A stretch of DNA of 5,457 nucleotides from Pseudomonadota bacterium (GCA_023444765.1 JAEXLY010000050.1:1-5457), one strand, 5' to 3'. Shown: positions 1 to 5,457, numbered from the stretch's first letter. Made by a program: numbers and translations. The notes: generated from the letters alone by a model not told the origin.

Positions 1-7
1 GCATCGA

Positions 8-36
8 CCCTGCGCCGCGTTCGATGCGGCGCAGGG
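8..36 (-). terminator. Probable intrinsic terminator of the nitric oxide reductase gene
   Basis: A perfect 11-base-pair inverted repeat (CCCTGCGCCGC at 8-18 and GCGGCGCAGGG at 26-36) encloses a 7-base loop. It begins 12 bases after the stop codon of the minus-strand qNOR gene, the usual place for a Rho-independent terminator. The stem is almost all G/C. The bases just past the stem on the minus strand (7 down to 1) read TCGATGC, so no U-run is visible before the window ends, and it could equally be a bidirectional terminator shared with a gene to the left. Confidence 0.6.
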
Positions 37-48
37 CCCGGCTAGGCG

Positions 49-2376
49 TCAGCGCTTCCCGGTTTCGCCCACGCCTTCGGGCGGCGCGAGCGCGGTGCGC
101 GGCGCGATCCACAGCCGCAGCACGAACCAGGCCAGCGCCAGCGCGCCGATGCTGAAGATGGTGTCGCCCGGCACGCGCATCCACACCAGCAGGTCGACGA
201 TCGGCTTCTGCATGAACTCCGCCGAACGGGCGTAGTAGTAGCCGTGTTCGATCGCCGCGAGCAGCTGCAGCGTACCCAGCGGCAGCAGGGTCAGCACCGC
301 CATCAGTGCCAGGCCGATGTTGAGGCACCAGAATGCGGTCTTGAGCGGCGCGGTGTTCCATCGCATCTGCCCGCGCAGACCACGCAGGCAGAACAGCACC
401 AGCGCGATCCCGAGCATCCCGTACACCCCGAACAGGGCGGTGTGGCCGTGCAGCGGCGTCAGGTTCAGGCCCTGCATGAAGTACAGCGACAGCGGCGGGT
501 TGATGAGGAAGCCGAACAGTCCGGCGCCCACCAGGTTCCAGAACGAGACCGCGATGAAGAAGTAGATCGGCCAGCGGTAGCGTTCCATCCACGGCGTGGA
601 CTGGCCCATGCGGTAGGTGTGGTACGCCTCGAAGCCGAGGTAGGCCAGCGGCACCACCTCCAGCGCGCTGAAGCTCGCACCCAGCGCCACCACGGCCGTC
701 GGCGTGCCGCCGACGAAGTACAGGTGGTGCAACGTGCCCAGCACGCCGCCGGCCATGAAGATGATCGTGGCGAACATCACCGCCGTGGTCGCCGACTTCG
801 GCCCCACCAAGCCGAGGCGCACGAAGATCAGCGCCATCACCGCGGCCGCGAACACCTCGAAGAACCCTTCCACCCACAGGTGCACCAGCCACCAGCGCCA
901 GTACTCCACTTCCGACAGGTGGGTGTGCTCGTTCCACATCAGCGCCGAGGCGAAGAACAGGCCGATGCACACCGTGGCCAGGAACAGCAGGCCGACCACG
1001 GTGCGCATCTCGGTCGGCGGGCCGCGCAGCACCGGCCACAGCGCGCGCCCCACCAGCACCAGCCACAGGATCAGGCCGATGAACAGGTACCACTGCCAGA
1101 AGCGGCCCATGTCCGCGTATTCCCAGCCCTGGTGGCCGAACCAGAAGTTGTGCTCGAGCCCGAGCTTCTGCATCACCGCCAGCCACTGGCCGGTGAACGA
1201 GCCCACCACGATGATCAGCAGCGAGACGAACAGGAAGTTCACGCCCAGGCGCTGGAACTTCGGCTCGTGCCCGGACATGGCGGGGGCGATGTAGAGGCCC
1301 GTTGCCAGCCACGCCACCGCGATCCACAGCACCGCCAGCTGGGTGTGCCAGGTGCGCGTGATCGAGTAGGGAAGGATTTCCGCGAGCGCGAAACCATAGG
1401 CTTCCTGGCCTTCGACCTGGTAATGCGCGGTGATCGCGCCCAGCAGGATCTGCAGCAGGAACAGCACCAGCACCACCCAGAAGTACTTGGCGGTGGCGCG
1501 CATGGAAGGCGTGATGCGCAGCGTCGCCAGCGGGTCGGTCGCCGGCAGCGGCGCTGCGTCCTCGTCGCGGGTGCGCGCGTGGTGCCAGCCCAGCAGCGCG
1601 ATGCCGGCGATCAGGAACAGCACGCTGAAGGCCGACCACACCCACAGCGACGGCGGCGGCCGGTTGCCGATCAGCGGCTCGCTGGGCCAGTTGTTGGTAT
1701 AGGTCACCCGCTGCGGCGCGACGCCCGACTGCTCCGGCGCCAGCGACTCGCCCCCGGGTCCCGGGCGCTCGGTGCCGGCGCCCCAGGCGGTCCACCAGAA
1801 GAACGCCGTCATCGCCTGGCGGTGCGCCGGGTCGGGCACGGTGTTGTCCTTCATCGCGTAGGCTTCGCGCAGCTCCGCGGTTTCCGGCGCGTTGCCGAAC
1901 AGGCTCACGTAGTGCGAGGCGACTTCCTCGATCGCAGCCGCCCGCACGGCCGGCACGGTGATGGTGCCGGTCGCCGCGTCATAGGTGTTGGGCCGCATCA
2001 GCGCCTCGAGCCTGGCCCGCAACAGGCCCTGCTGCTCCGGCGGCAGGCTACGGTAGCTCGTCCCGCCCTGCTGGCGAGCCCATGAATCGAGGATGGCAAT
2101 GGATTCGCGATGCAGCCAGTCCGCGCTCCAGTCGGGCGCGACATAGCCGCCGTGGCCCCAGATCGAGCCGAGCTGCATGCCGCCGATGGACTGCCAGACC
2201 TGGCGTCCGCGCTCGATGTCGGCGCGCGTGTACAACACGCGTCCGTCATCGGCCACCACGCGTTCCGGAATCGGGGGAACCGACCGGAAGATCTCCTTGC
2301 CCGACCACAGCAGCACGGCGAACGAGGAGACGAGCAGTACCGCAAGGCCGATCCAGAGTTTGCGCGTCTGGTCCAT
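49..2376 (-). CDS. norB: Quinol-dependent nitric oxide reductase, single-subunit (qNOR)
   Basis: Reduces two NO to N2O and water at a haem b3/FeB centre in the inner membrane, taking electrons from quinol; also called norZ. The start at 2376 gives 775 aa, usual for qNOR, and has an AAGGAG site six bases upstream; an upstream in-frame start at 2457 is less likely. TM1 spans about residues 7-25. A hydrophilic periplasmic domain (about 30-245) follows, matching the cytochrome-c-like NorC part of qNORs, but no CXXCH motif exists anywhere, which argues for quinol rather than cytochrome c as donor. About 13 further helices form the haem-copper-oxidase-type core. By family alignment, His344 and His645 should ligate haem b, His643 haem b3, and His499, His550 and His551 FeB; Glu503, Glu507 and Glu573 match the conserved glutamates of NorB. 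The gene looks intact. It appears monocistronic, with a terminator hairpin directly downstream and a divergent small gene upstream. No nitrite reductase or norD/Q gene is adjacent, so a detoxification role is inferred. Confidence 0.97.
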   Translation of the reverse strand: MDQTRKLWIGLAVLLVSSFAVLLWSGKEIFRSVPPIPERVVADDGRVLYTRADIERGRQVWQSIGGMQLGSIWGHGGYVAPDWSADWLHRESIAILDSWARQQGGTSYRSLPPEQQGLLRARLEALMRPNTYDAATGTITVPAVRAAAIEEVASHYVSLFGNAPETAELREAYAMKDNTVPDPAHRQAMTAFFWWTAWGAGTERPGPGGESLAPEQSGVAPQRVTYTNNWPSEPLIGNRPPPSLWVWSAFSVLFLIAGIALLGWHHARTRDEDAAPLPATDPLATLRITPSMRATAKYFWVVLVLFLLQILLGAITAHYQVEGQEAYGFALAEILPYSITRTWHTQLAVLWIAVAWLATGLYIAPAMSGHEPKFQRLGVNFLFVSLLIIVVGSFTGQWLAVMQKLGLEHNFWFGHQGWEYADMGRFWQWYLFIGLILWLVLVGRALWPVLRGPPTEMRTVVGLLFLATVCIGLFFASALMWNEHTHLSEVEYWRWWLVHLWVEGFFEVFAAAVMALIFVRLGLVGPKSATTAVMFATIIFMAGGVLGTLHHLYFVGGTPTAVVALGASFSALEVVPLAYLGFEAYHTYRMGQSTPWMERYRWPIYFFIAVSFWNLVGAGLFGFLINPPLSLYFMQGLNLTPLHGHTALFGVYGMLGIALVLFCLRGLRGQMRWNTAPLKTAFWCLNIGLALMAVLTLLPLGTLQLLAAIEHGYYYARSAEFMQKPIVDLLVWMRVPGDTIFSIGALALAWFVLRLWIAPRTALAPPEGVGETGKR

Positions 2377-2549
2377 GTCCACTCCTTGTGATGGTTCGTT
2401 CAGCTTGGACACCTTGGTCGCCGCGATGTAAAGCGCAGGTGAAACGGGCGCTTCCAACGCATCGACGCAGCGTGTACGGCGCGCTGGCCCGGGAGCGCCG
2501 GCACAACGATTTCACTCGCGCGTCCGGCCCGTTCGGCCACATTCGACGC
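2377..2549. promoter_or_regulatory. Upstream control region between qNOR and the small plus-strand gene
   Basis: This is the divergent intergenic stretch if the small gene starts at 2550. Its qNOR-proximal part (about 2388-2445) is less GC-rich than the flanking genes, as expected of a promoter region. I could not find a convincing -35/-10 pair, a sigma-54 (TGGC-N-TTGC) element, or an FNR/DNR palindrome (TTGAT-N4-ATCAA). On the minus strand, TACATCGC and TTCACCTG, 13 bases apart and about 50-70 bases before the qNOR ATG, partly match the half-site of the NO-sensing repressor NsrR (core TRCAYCTT). They are direct, not dyad, copies, so this is only a weak suggestion. Confidence 0.4.
2382..2387 (-). 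promoter_or_regulatory. norB: Ribosome binding site that fixes the qNOR start
   Basis: On the minus strand AAGGAG lies five bases before the ATG at 2376 (AAGGAGTGGACATG). It supports this start over the in-frame upstream start at 2457, which would add 27 residues that do not look like part of the family N-terminus. Confidence 0.85.
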
Positions 2550-2804
2550 GTGCATCAGGCCACGCTCTACCTTGTCCATCTGTCCGATTGCGCCACGCCG
2601 CCCGCGACCGGGCCGGCACTGGTCGCGCTGGCGCCGGACCTGTTCCTGGCCGAGTCCACGCGGACGCGGTCCCAGCTCTACCACGCGCTCAAGCGGCGCT
2701 ACCGACCCGGCCGCTTGCTGGTGGCCGCGCTGGATGGAGACCCGAAGTTCAAGGGCATGCAGTCGGGCGCGCTGAAGTGGCTGCGTGCCCGGCGTGGACG
2801 CTGA
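2550..2804 (+). CDS. Small conserved-looking hypothetical protein (about 84 aa)
   Basis: The function is not recognised. From the GTG at 2550 the product has a compact alternating pattern: a strand (TLYLVHL, residues 5-11), a helix (21-28), a strand (DLFLAES, 30-36), an amphipathic helix with LYHALKRR (43-50), a strand (RLLVAAL, 55-61) and a basic C-terminus containing DPKFKGMQSGALKWLRA (64-80). This resembles small cytosolic hypothetical proteins that I recall from Xanthomonadaceae, where the PKFKGM and GALKWL parts recur; that is memory, not a search. The start is uncertain: in-frame GTG at 2472 (110 aa) and 2439 and ATG at 2391 also exist, and none has a clear ribosome binding site. Third-position G/C rises from about 2472 onward, which allows the 110-aa form, but the protein-like region begins near 2550. 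It is divergent from the qNOR gene and convergent with the next gene. No signal peptide or membrane segment is seen. Confidence 0.68.
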   Translation: MHQATLYLVHLSDCATPPATGPALVALAPDLFLAESTRTRSQLYHALKRRYRPGRLLVAALDGDPKFKGMQSGALKWLRARRGR

Positions 2805-2810
2805 CGTGCC

Positions 2811-3032
2811 TCACGCGGCCTCGATGCCGGGGCGCGACGGGGCCGTGCGCAGGGTGACGGCGATACCGGCGCGACGCGCGCGTTGCGCGCAGGCGCTGGC
2901 ATAGTCGTTGGCCGCGCCGACGTCGACGAAACAGCCGTCGATGATGCAGTCGCGGGTCACGGTCCAGCCGCCCTCGATGTCGGGTTTGACTTCGATCCTG
3001 ATGCTCGTCGACTTGATGCCTGCAGGGGTCAC
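2811..3032 (-). CDS. Small hypothetical protein, possibly DUF2188-like (73 aa)
   Basis: A 73-residue, probably cytosolic protein of unknown function. Residues 9-16 (TSIRIEVK) and 22-27 (GWTVTR) look like beta strands, followed by IIDGCFVDV (30-38), a helix rich in alanine and arginine (about 40-56) and a final strand IAVTLRT (57-63). The GGWTVTRD segment followed by an Ala/Arg-rich helix recalls small DUF2188-type proteins, but the match is by eye only. The GTG at 3032 is chosen because GAGAGG (3040-3045) sits seven bases upstream; the GTG at 3038 would leave only one base between site and start. Its stop lies six bases from the stop of the convergent plus-strand gene, so the two transcripts probably overlap at their 3' ends. 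It lies 116 bases downstream of the MFS gene in the same direction and could be read through from it or have its own promoter. Confidence 0.68.
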   Translation of the reverse strand: MTPAGIKSTSIRIEVKPDIEGGWTVTRDCIIDGCFVDVGAANDYASACAQRARRAGIAVTLRTAPSRPGIEAA

Positions 3033-3148
3033 CGGCACACCTCTCGCGGATGCTTCCGCCGTTGGGGTGGCGCATCGTAGGCGCGGCTACGTCAACTTCG
3101 CGTTGCCGAATCGAGAACGGTCGATGACAGCGCGCCACCGCGCACGGA
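3033..3148 (-). other. Gap between the MFS gene and the 73-aa gene, with a short hairpin
   Basis: This 116-base stretch has no supportable gene. It holds a 5-base-pair inverted repeat, CGTAG (3076-3080) and CTACG (3087-3091), with a 6-base loop. The hairpin could weakly attenuate transcription leaving the MFS gene, but it has no U-run. A TTGACG hexamer on the minus strand (3091-3096) resembles a -35 box, yet I found no -10 box at the right distance, so no promoter is called. Confidence 0.25.
3040..3045 (-). promoter_or_regulatory. Ribosome binding site deciding the start of the 73-aa protein
   Basis: GAGAGG on the minus strand lies seven bases before the GTG at 3030-3032, a normal spacing. 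The alternative GTG at 3036-3038 is only one base away from the site, so the inner GTG is preferred. Confidence 0.5.
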
Positions 3149-4321
3149 TCAGCCGCGACGGCGGCCGATGCGGGCGCCCAGCGCGGCGGCGAGCGCCAGC
3201 GTGGCCGCCACCGCGAGCAGGGCCGCGGAGAGCGATAGCGCCTCGGCCACGAAGCCGATCAGCGCGGGGCCGGCCAGCACGCCCGCATAGCCCATGGTGG
3301 TGACCGCCGGGATCGCCATGTGCTCGGGCATGCGCCTCTGTGCGCCGGCCAGGGTGAACATCACCGGCACGATGTTGGCGCAGCCCACGCCCAGCAGGGC
3401 GTAGCCCGCCATGCCCGCGCCGAGGTCGGGCGCCAGCATGGCCAGGGCCATGCCGAAGGCGCCGACCAGCCCGCCGCCCAGTACCGTGCGGACGCGACCG
3501 ATCCGCGTCACCACCGCGTCGCCGGCCAGCCGCGTGGCAGTCATGGCGAGGTTGAATACGACGAACGCCCAGCCCGCGCGTTCCAGCGCGACCCCCTTGA
3601 CCTCGTGCAGGAACACCGCGCTCCAGTCGAGCATCGCACCTTCGGCCAGGAAACCCACGAAGCACACCAGCCCGATCCCGAGCACCACGCCGCGCGGCAG
3701 GGCGAACACCGCCGCAGCGCCCGCCGCGCGTTCGCTGCGCCAGGCGCGCGCTGCAGCCACGACCAGCAGCAGGACGATGCCGGCCACCGCCAGGGTCGCG
3801 GCAAGCACCGGCACGCCCAAGCCCAGCAGGAAGGTCGACAGCACCGCGCCGGCGAGGCTGCCGACGCTGTAGAAGGCATGGAAGCCGGACATCATCGGCC
3901 GCGCCGCATCGCGTTCGACCACCACCGCCTGGATGTTCATGGTGCAGTCCATCGCACCCATGGCCGCGCCCAACAGCAGCAGCACGCCAGCGAGCAGCCA
4001 GGCGTCGCCCACGATCGCCAGCAACGGCAGCACCAGCAGCATGGACAGGGACGCCGCGAGCATCACCCGCCTGCAACCCTGGCGCGCGGCCATCGCACCC
4101 GCCAGCGGCATCGCCACCAGCGAGCCCAGCCCGAGGCACAGCAGCACCAGGCCCAGTCGGGCATCGTCCAGCCCGGCGCGCAGCTTGGCGAAGGGCACGA
4201 TCGGCGCCCAGGTGGCGATGACGAAGCCGGGAATGAAGAACGCGGCGCGGGTGGCGCGCTGCTGCGCGCGACGTGGATCGGGATGCAAGGACGGCACCGG
4301 CTGCAGGGAGCCGGACACCAT
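3149..4321 (-). CDS. MFS transporter, YbjJ-like, substrate unknown
   Basis: A 390-aa inner-membrane secondary transporter of the major facilitator superfamily. Twelve hydrophobic segments can be placed at about 25-45, 55-75, 86-104, 107-133, 146-169, 171-190, 209-232, 247-266, 278-296, 301-325, 337-358 and 362-384, with a basic cytosolic loop near 191-208. The loop motif after helix 2 is GAMAARQGCRR (75-85), and its second-half counterpart after helix 8 is GDAVVTRIGRVR (267-278). The stretches GFVIATWAPIVPFAK (32-46), EGAMLDWSAVFL (227-238) and CANIVPVMF (314-322) are typical of the YbjJ-like group of uncharacterised MFS proteins; the substrate cannot be inferred. The canonical acidic residue of the first loop motif is replaced by alanine (Ala79). 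The start is uncertain: ATG at 4321 is used, an in-frame GTG at 4339 adds six residues, and neither has a clear ribosome binding site. The gene is divergent from the deacetylase gene. Confidence 0.93.
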   Translation of the reverse strand: MVSGSLQPVPSLHPDPRRAQQRATRAAFFIPGFVIATWAPIVPFAKLRAGLDDARLGLVLLCLGLGSLVAMPLAGAMAARQGCRRVMLAASLSMLLVLPLLAIVGDAWLLAGVLLLLGAAMGAMDCTMNIQAVVVERDAARPMMSGFHAFYSVGSLAGAVLSTFLLGLGVPVLAATLAVAGIVLLLVVAAARAWRSERAAGAAAVFALPRGVVLGIGLVCFVGFLAEGAMLDWSAVFLHEVKGVALERAGWAFVVFNLAMTATRLAGDAVVTRIGRVRTVLGGGLVGAFGMALAMLAPDLGAGMAGYALLGVGCANIVPVMFTLAGAQRRMPEHMAIPAVTTMGYAGVLAGPALIGFVAEALSLSAALLAVAATLALAAALGARIGRRRG

Positions 4322-4447
4322 AGCCACGTGCGGCGCCACGCGAAACGTTGATCATCGGAACACCGTGGTGTCCTCGCCGCATGCCACGTGCCAGTCGCGC
4401 CTCGACTGCGGCACCATGCGGGGCCCGGACAGAGGAAGGGAAACACA
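4322..4447. promoter_or_regulatory. Divergent control region between MFS and deacetylase genes
   Basis: This stretch must contain promoters for two genes that point away from each other. It carries a 9-base direct repeat GCCACGTGC at 4323-4331 and again at 4383-4391, exactly 60 bases apart, each with a CACGTG palindrome core. Midway between them is a dyad ACACC-GT-GGTGT (4360-4371). Such symmetry is compatible with binding sites for a dimeric regulator, but no regulator gene is adjacent and no clear -35/-10 pair is visible. If the MFS start were the GTG at 4339, the first repeat copy would be coding. Confidence 0.4.
4433..4439 (+). promoter_or_regulatory. Ribosome binding site of the deacetylase gene
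   Basis: AGGAAGG lies eight bases before the ATG at 4448. It supports this start over an in-frame GTG at 4388, which would place 20 extra residues in front of an otherwise well-formed signal peptide. Confidence 0.75.
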
Positions 4448-5272
4448 ATGCGCATGACGCTCCGCACCGCGGTGGCCTGCCTGGCGCTGGCCCTGTGCGC
4501 CCGGGCCGCCGCAGACGATGGCGCCTTCCCCTGGCCGCAGGGCCAGCGGGCCGCGGTGAGCCTGGCCTACGACGATGCGCTGCCCAGCCAGCTGGACAAC
4601 GCGATCCCGGCGCTCGACCGGCATGGCCTCAAGGGCAGCTTCTATCTCATCCTTGCCGCAGCGCCGGTGCGCGAGCGTCTGGAGGAATGGCGGGCGGCGG
4701 CGCGCAACGGCCACGAGCTGGGCAACCACAGCCTGTTCCACCAGTGTTCGACCCGCGGCCCTGGGCGCGAATGGGTCCAGACCGCGCAGGACCTCGACAC
4801 CACCAGCGTCGCGCGGATGCGCGCCCAGTTGGAAGTGGCCAACACCATGCTGCACGCGATCGACGGCAGCACCGCCTTCACCTTCACCGCGCCCTGCGGC
4901 GACCGCATCGCCAGCGACGGCGACTACATCAAGGAGGTCTCCGGGCTGTTCCTCGGCATCAAGATGGTCGGCGGCGGCGTGGTCCCGGACATGTGGACGT
5001 TGGACCCCGCGGCCGTGCCCGTCACCGTCCCGGTGGACGCGAGCGGCGCGGAACTGATCGCGCTGGTCGAGGAAGCGGGCCGGCGCGGGACCATGATCAA
5101 CTTCACGTTCCACGGCATCGGCGGCGATCACCTGGCGGTGAGCCGGGAGGCGCACGACGCGCTGCTTGCGTATCTGGCCGAACACCGCCAGTTCTACTGG
5201 ACCGGCACCTTCCGCGACCAGATGCGCTGGGTGCGCGAACAACAGGCCAGGCGAAGCGGTTCGGCACCGTGA
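4448..5272 (+). CDS. Secreted polysaccharide deacetylase family protein (CE4/NodB fold)
   Basis: A 274-aa protein expected in the periplasm or outside the cell, where CE4 esterases remove N- or O-acetyl groups from sugars using a divalent metal. Residues 1-22 form a Sec signal peptide: basic start (Arg2, Arg6), hydrophobic core (7-18) and an AAA site before Asp23. Cys17 is not in a proper lipobox, so a lipoprotein is unlikely. The NodB motifs can be followed: motif 1 is SLAYDDA (38-44) with Asp42 and Asp43 as likely base and metal ligand; motif 2 is NHSLFH (93-98) with His94 and His98 as metal ligands; motif 3 is APCGD (148-152); the late histidine motif is FTFHG (219-223) with His222. Motifs 1 and 3 differ from the usual FDDG and RxxPYG, so the substrate or even activity may be unusual. 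Chitin, peptidoglycan and xylan are possible substrates, but none is indicated. It is divergent from the MFS transporter and is followed by a 72-base gap. Confidence 0.9.
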   Translation: MRMTLRTAVACLALALCARAAADDGAFPWPQGQRAAVSLAYDDALPSQLDNAIPALDRHGLKGSFYLILAAAPVRERLEEWRAAARNGHELGNHSLFHQCSTRGPGREWVQTAQDLDTTSVARMRAQLEVANTMLHAIDGSTAFTFTAPCGDRIASDGDYIKEVSGLFLGIKMVGGGVVPDMWTLDPAAVPVTVPVDASGAELIALVEEAGRRGTMINFTFHGIGGDHLAVSREAHDALLAYLAEHRQFYWTGTFRDQMRWVREQQARRSGSAP

Positions 5273-5278
5273 CGCCCA

Positions 5279-5300
5279 CGCCTTCGCAGCGCCTTCGCAC
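5279..5300 (+). repeat. Two tandem copies of an 11-base unit after the deacetylase gene
   Basis: CGCCTTCGCAG (5279-5289) is followed directly by CGCCTTCGCAC (5290-5300), differing only in the last base. The pair begins seven bases after the stop codon. With two copies in GC-rich DNA it may be chance or a small duplication. Confidence 0.5.
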
Positions 5301-5308
5301 GACGCTGC
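5286..5308 (+). terminator. Weak hairpin downstream of the deacetylase gene
   Basis: GCAGCG (5286-5291) can pair with CGCTGC (5303-5308) across an 11-base loop. The stem is only six base pairs and no T-run follows, so a terminator role is a guess based on its position 14 bases after the stop codon. Confidence 0.2.
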
Positions 5309-5344
5309 CATGATCATGCGTCCTGTCCCGCCCGGCCCATCGCC

Positions 5345-5457
5345 ATGACCCGTTCCCGCCGGCGCCGCACCGCCTTCGACACCCCTGCCCGGCTCGTGGA
5401 AGTAGCGACCCTCGCGCCGGCCGTGGCCGGCGCCCGGCGGACGCGGATGGCGCTGGG
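5345..5457 (+). CDS. Start of an unidentified gene, cut by the window edge
   Basis: From ATG at 5345 the frame stays open for 37 codons to the end of the window, starting MTRSRRRRTAFDTPARLVEV. Third codon positions are about 90% G or C, like the real genes here, which supports coding. The basic start followed by an alanine/arginine-rich segment (PAVAGARRTRMALG) vaguely recalls small phasin-like, PHA-granule-associated hypothetical proteins of this bacterial group, but too little is visible to name it. No clear ribosome binding site precedes the ATG, and the gene lies in the same direction as the deacetylase, 72 bases downstream. The true start may be elsewhere. Confidence 0.45.
   Translation, partial: MTRSRRRRTAFDTPARLVEVATLAPAVAGARRTRMAL

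Noticed and set aside
244..2085. A 613-codon open frame on the plus strand opposite the qNOR gene
   Set aside because: Its product is dominated by Arg, Gln, His and Glu with no domain or hydrophobic pattern, as expected of the antisense of a GC-rich membrane-protein gene; the qNOR on the other strand is certain.
2082..2549. The long N-terminal extension of the small plus-strand gene, open back to 2082
   Set aside because: It overlaps the qNOR coding region antisense and encodes Arg/Pro/Ser-rich, unstructured sequence; the real gene must start within 2391-2550.
3320..4351. A 343-codon plus-strand open frame opposite the MFS gene
   Set aside because: Gln/His/Arg-rich shadow product with no domain; its strand partner is a definite transporter.
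3087..4448. A 453-codon minus-strand open frame overlapping the MFS gene in another frame
   Set aside because: The product is Arg/Gly/Ala-rich without domains. The 390-aa MFS frame has clear helices and motifs, so the longer frame is a base-composition artefact.
4461..4500. Possible lipoprotein signal (Cys17 of the deacetylase)
   Set aside because: The residue before Cys is Leu and the preceding residues do not form a lipobox; the AAA site before Asp23 fits signal peptidase I better.
4352..5317. A 321-codon minus-strand open frame opposite the deacetylase gene
   Set aside because: It is antisense to a gene with a signal peptide, ribosome binding site and NodB motifs, and its own product shows no recognisable family.
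5414..5433. Inverted repeat GCGCCGGCC / GGCCGGCGC with a 2-base centre
   Set aside because: It lies inside the probable partial coding region as Ala/Pro/Gly codons, the loop is too tight for a normal hairpin, and such palindromes are common at this G+C content.
1..5457. CRISPR array, tRNA, rRNA, insertion sequence or phage genes
   Set aside because: No regularly spaced repeats, RNA-gene features, transposase-like frames or terminal inverted repeats were seen on either strand.

Overview
This is a GC-rich (roughly 70%) bacterial chromosomal window with dense, mostly ordinary genes. The codon use (very high G/C at third positions), the gene types and the general look of the small hypothetical proteins fit a Gammaproteobacterium of the Xanthomonadaceae/Lysobacteraceae group (Lysobacter, Luteimonas or Pseudoxanthomonas-like). 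That assignment is inference from protein style, not from a marker gene; no rRNA, tRNA, mobile element or CRISPR array is present.

Layout from left to right. Bases 1-48 hold a strong GC hairpin that is the probable terminator of the first gene. On the minus strand, 49-2376 is a complete single-subunit, quinol-type nitric oxide reductase (qNOR, NorB/NorZ type) with all expected haem and FeB ligands and a good ribosome binding site. About 170 bases upstream of it contain its control region. Next, reading away on the plus strand, is a small conserved-looking protein (about 84 aa, start uncertain, ends 2804). It converges with a 73-aa minus-strand protein (2811-3032), with only six bases between the stops. 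A 116-base gap separates that from a minus-strand 12-helix MFS transporter of the YbjJ-like type (3149-4321).

The transporter is divergent from a plus-strand, signal-peptide-bearing polysaccharide deacetylase-like (CE4/NodB-fold) protein (4448-5272). The 126-base intergenic stretch between them carries a 9-base direct repeat and a short dyad that could be operator elements. A truncated plus-strand reading frame, probably the start of another gene, runs off the right edge from 5345.

Functionally the genes do not form one obvious pathway. The qNOR would reduce toxic NO to N2O in the inner membrane using quinol. No nitrite reductase, NorR, NsrR or NorD/Q partner lies in the window, so it reads as an isolated NO-detoxification (or terminal denitrification) gene. 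The MFS and deacetylase genes share a divergent control region but have no evident common substrate. I see no convincing novel system; the most useful second looks are the two small proteins, the deacetylase with altered catalytic motifs, and the two intergenic control regions.
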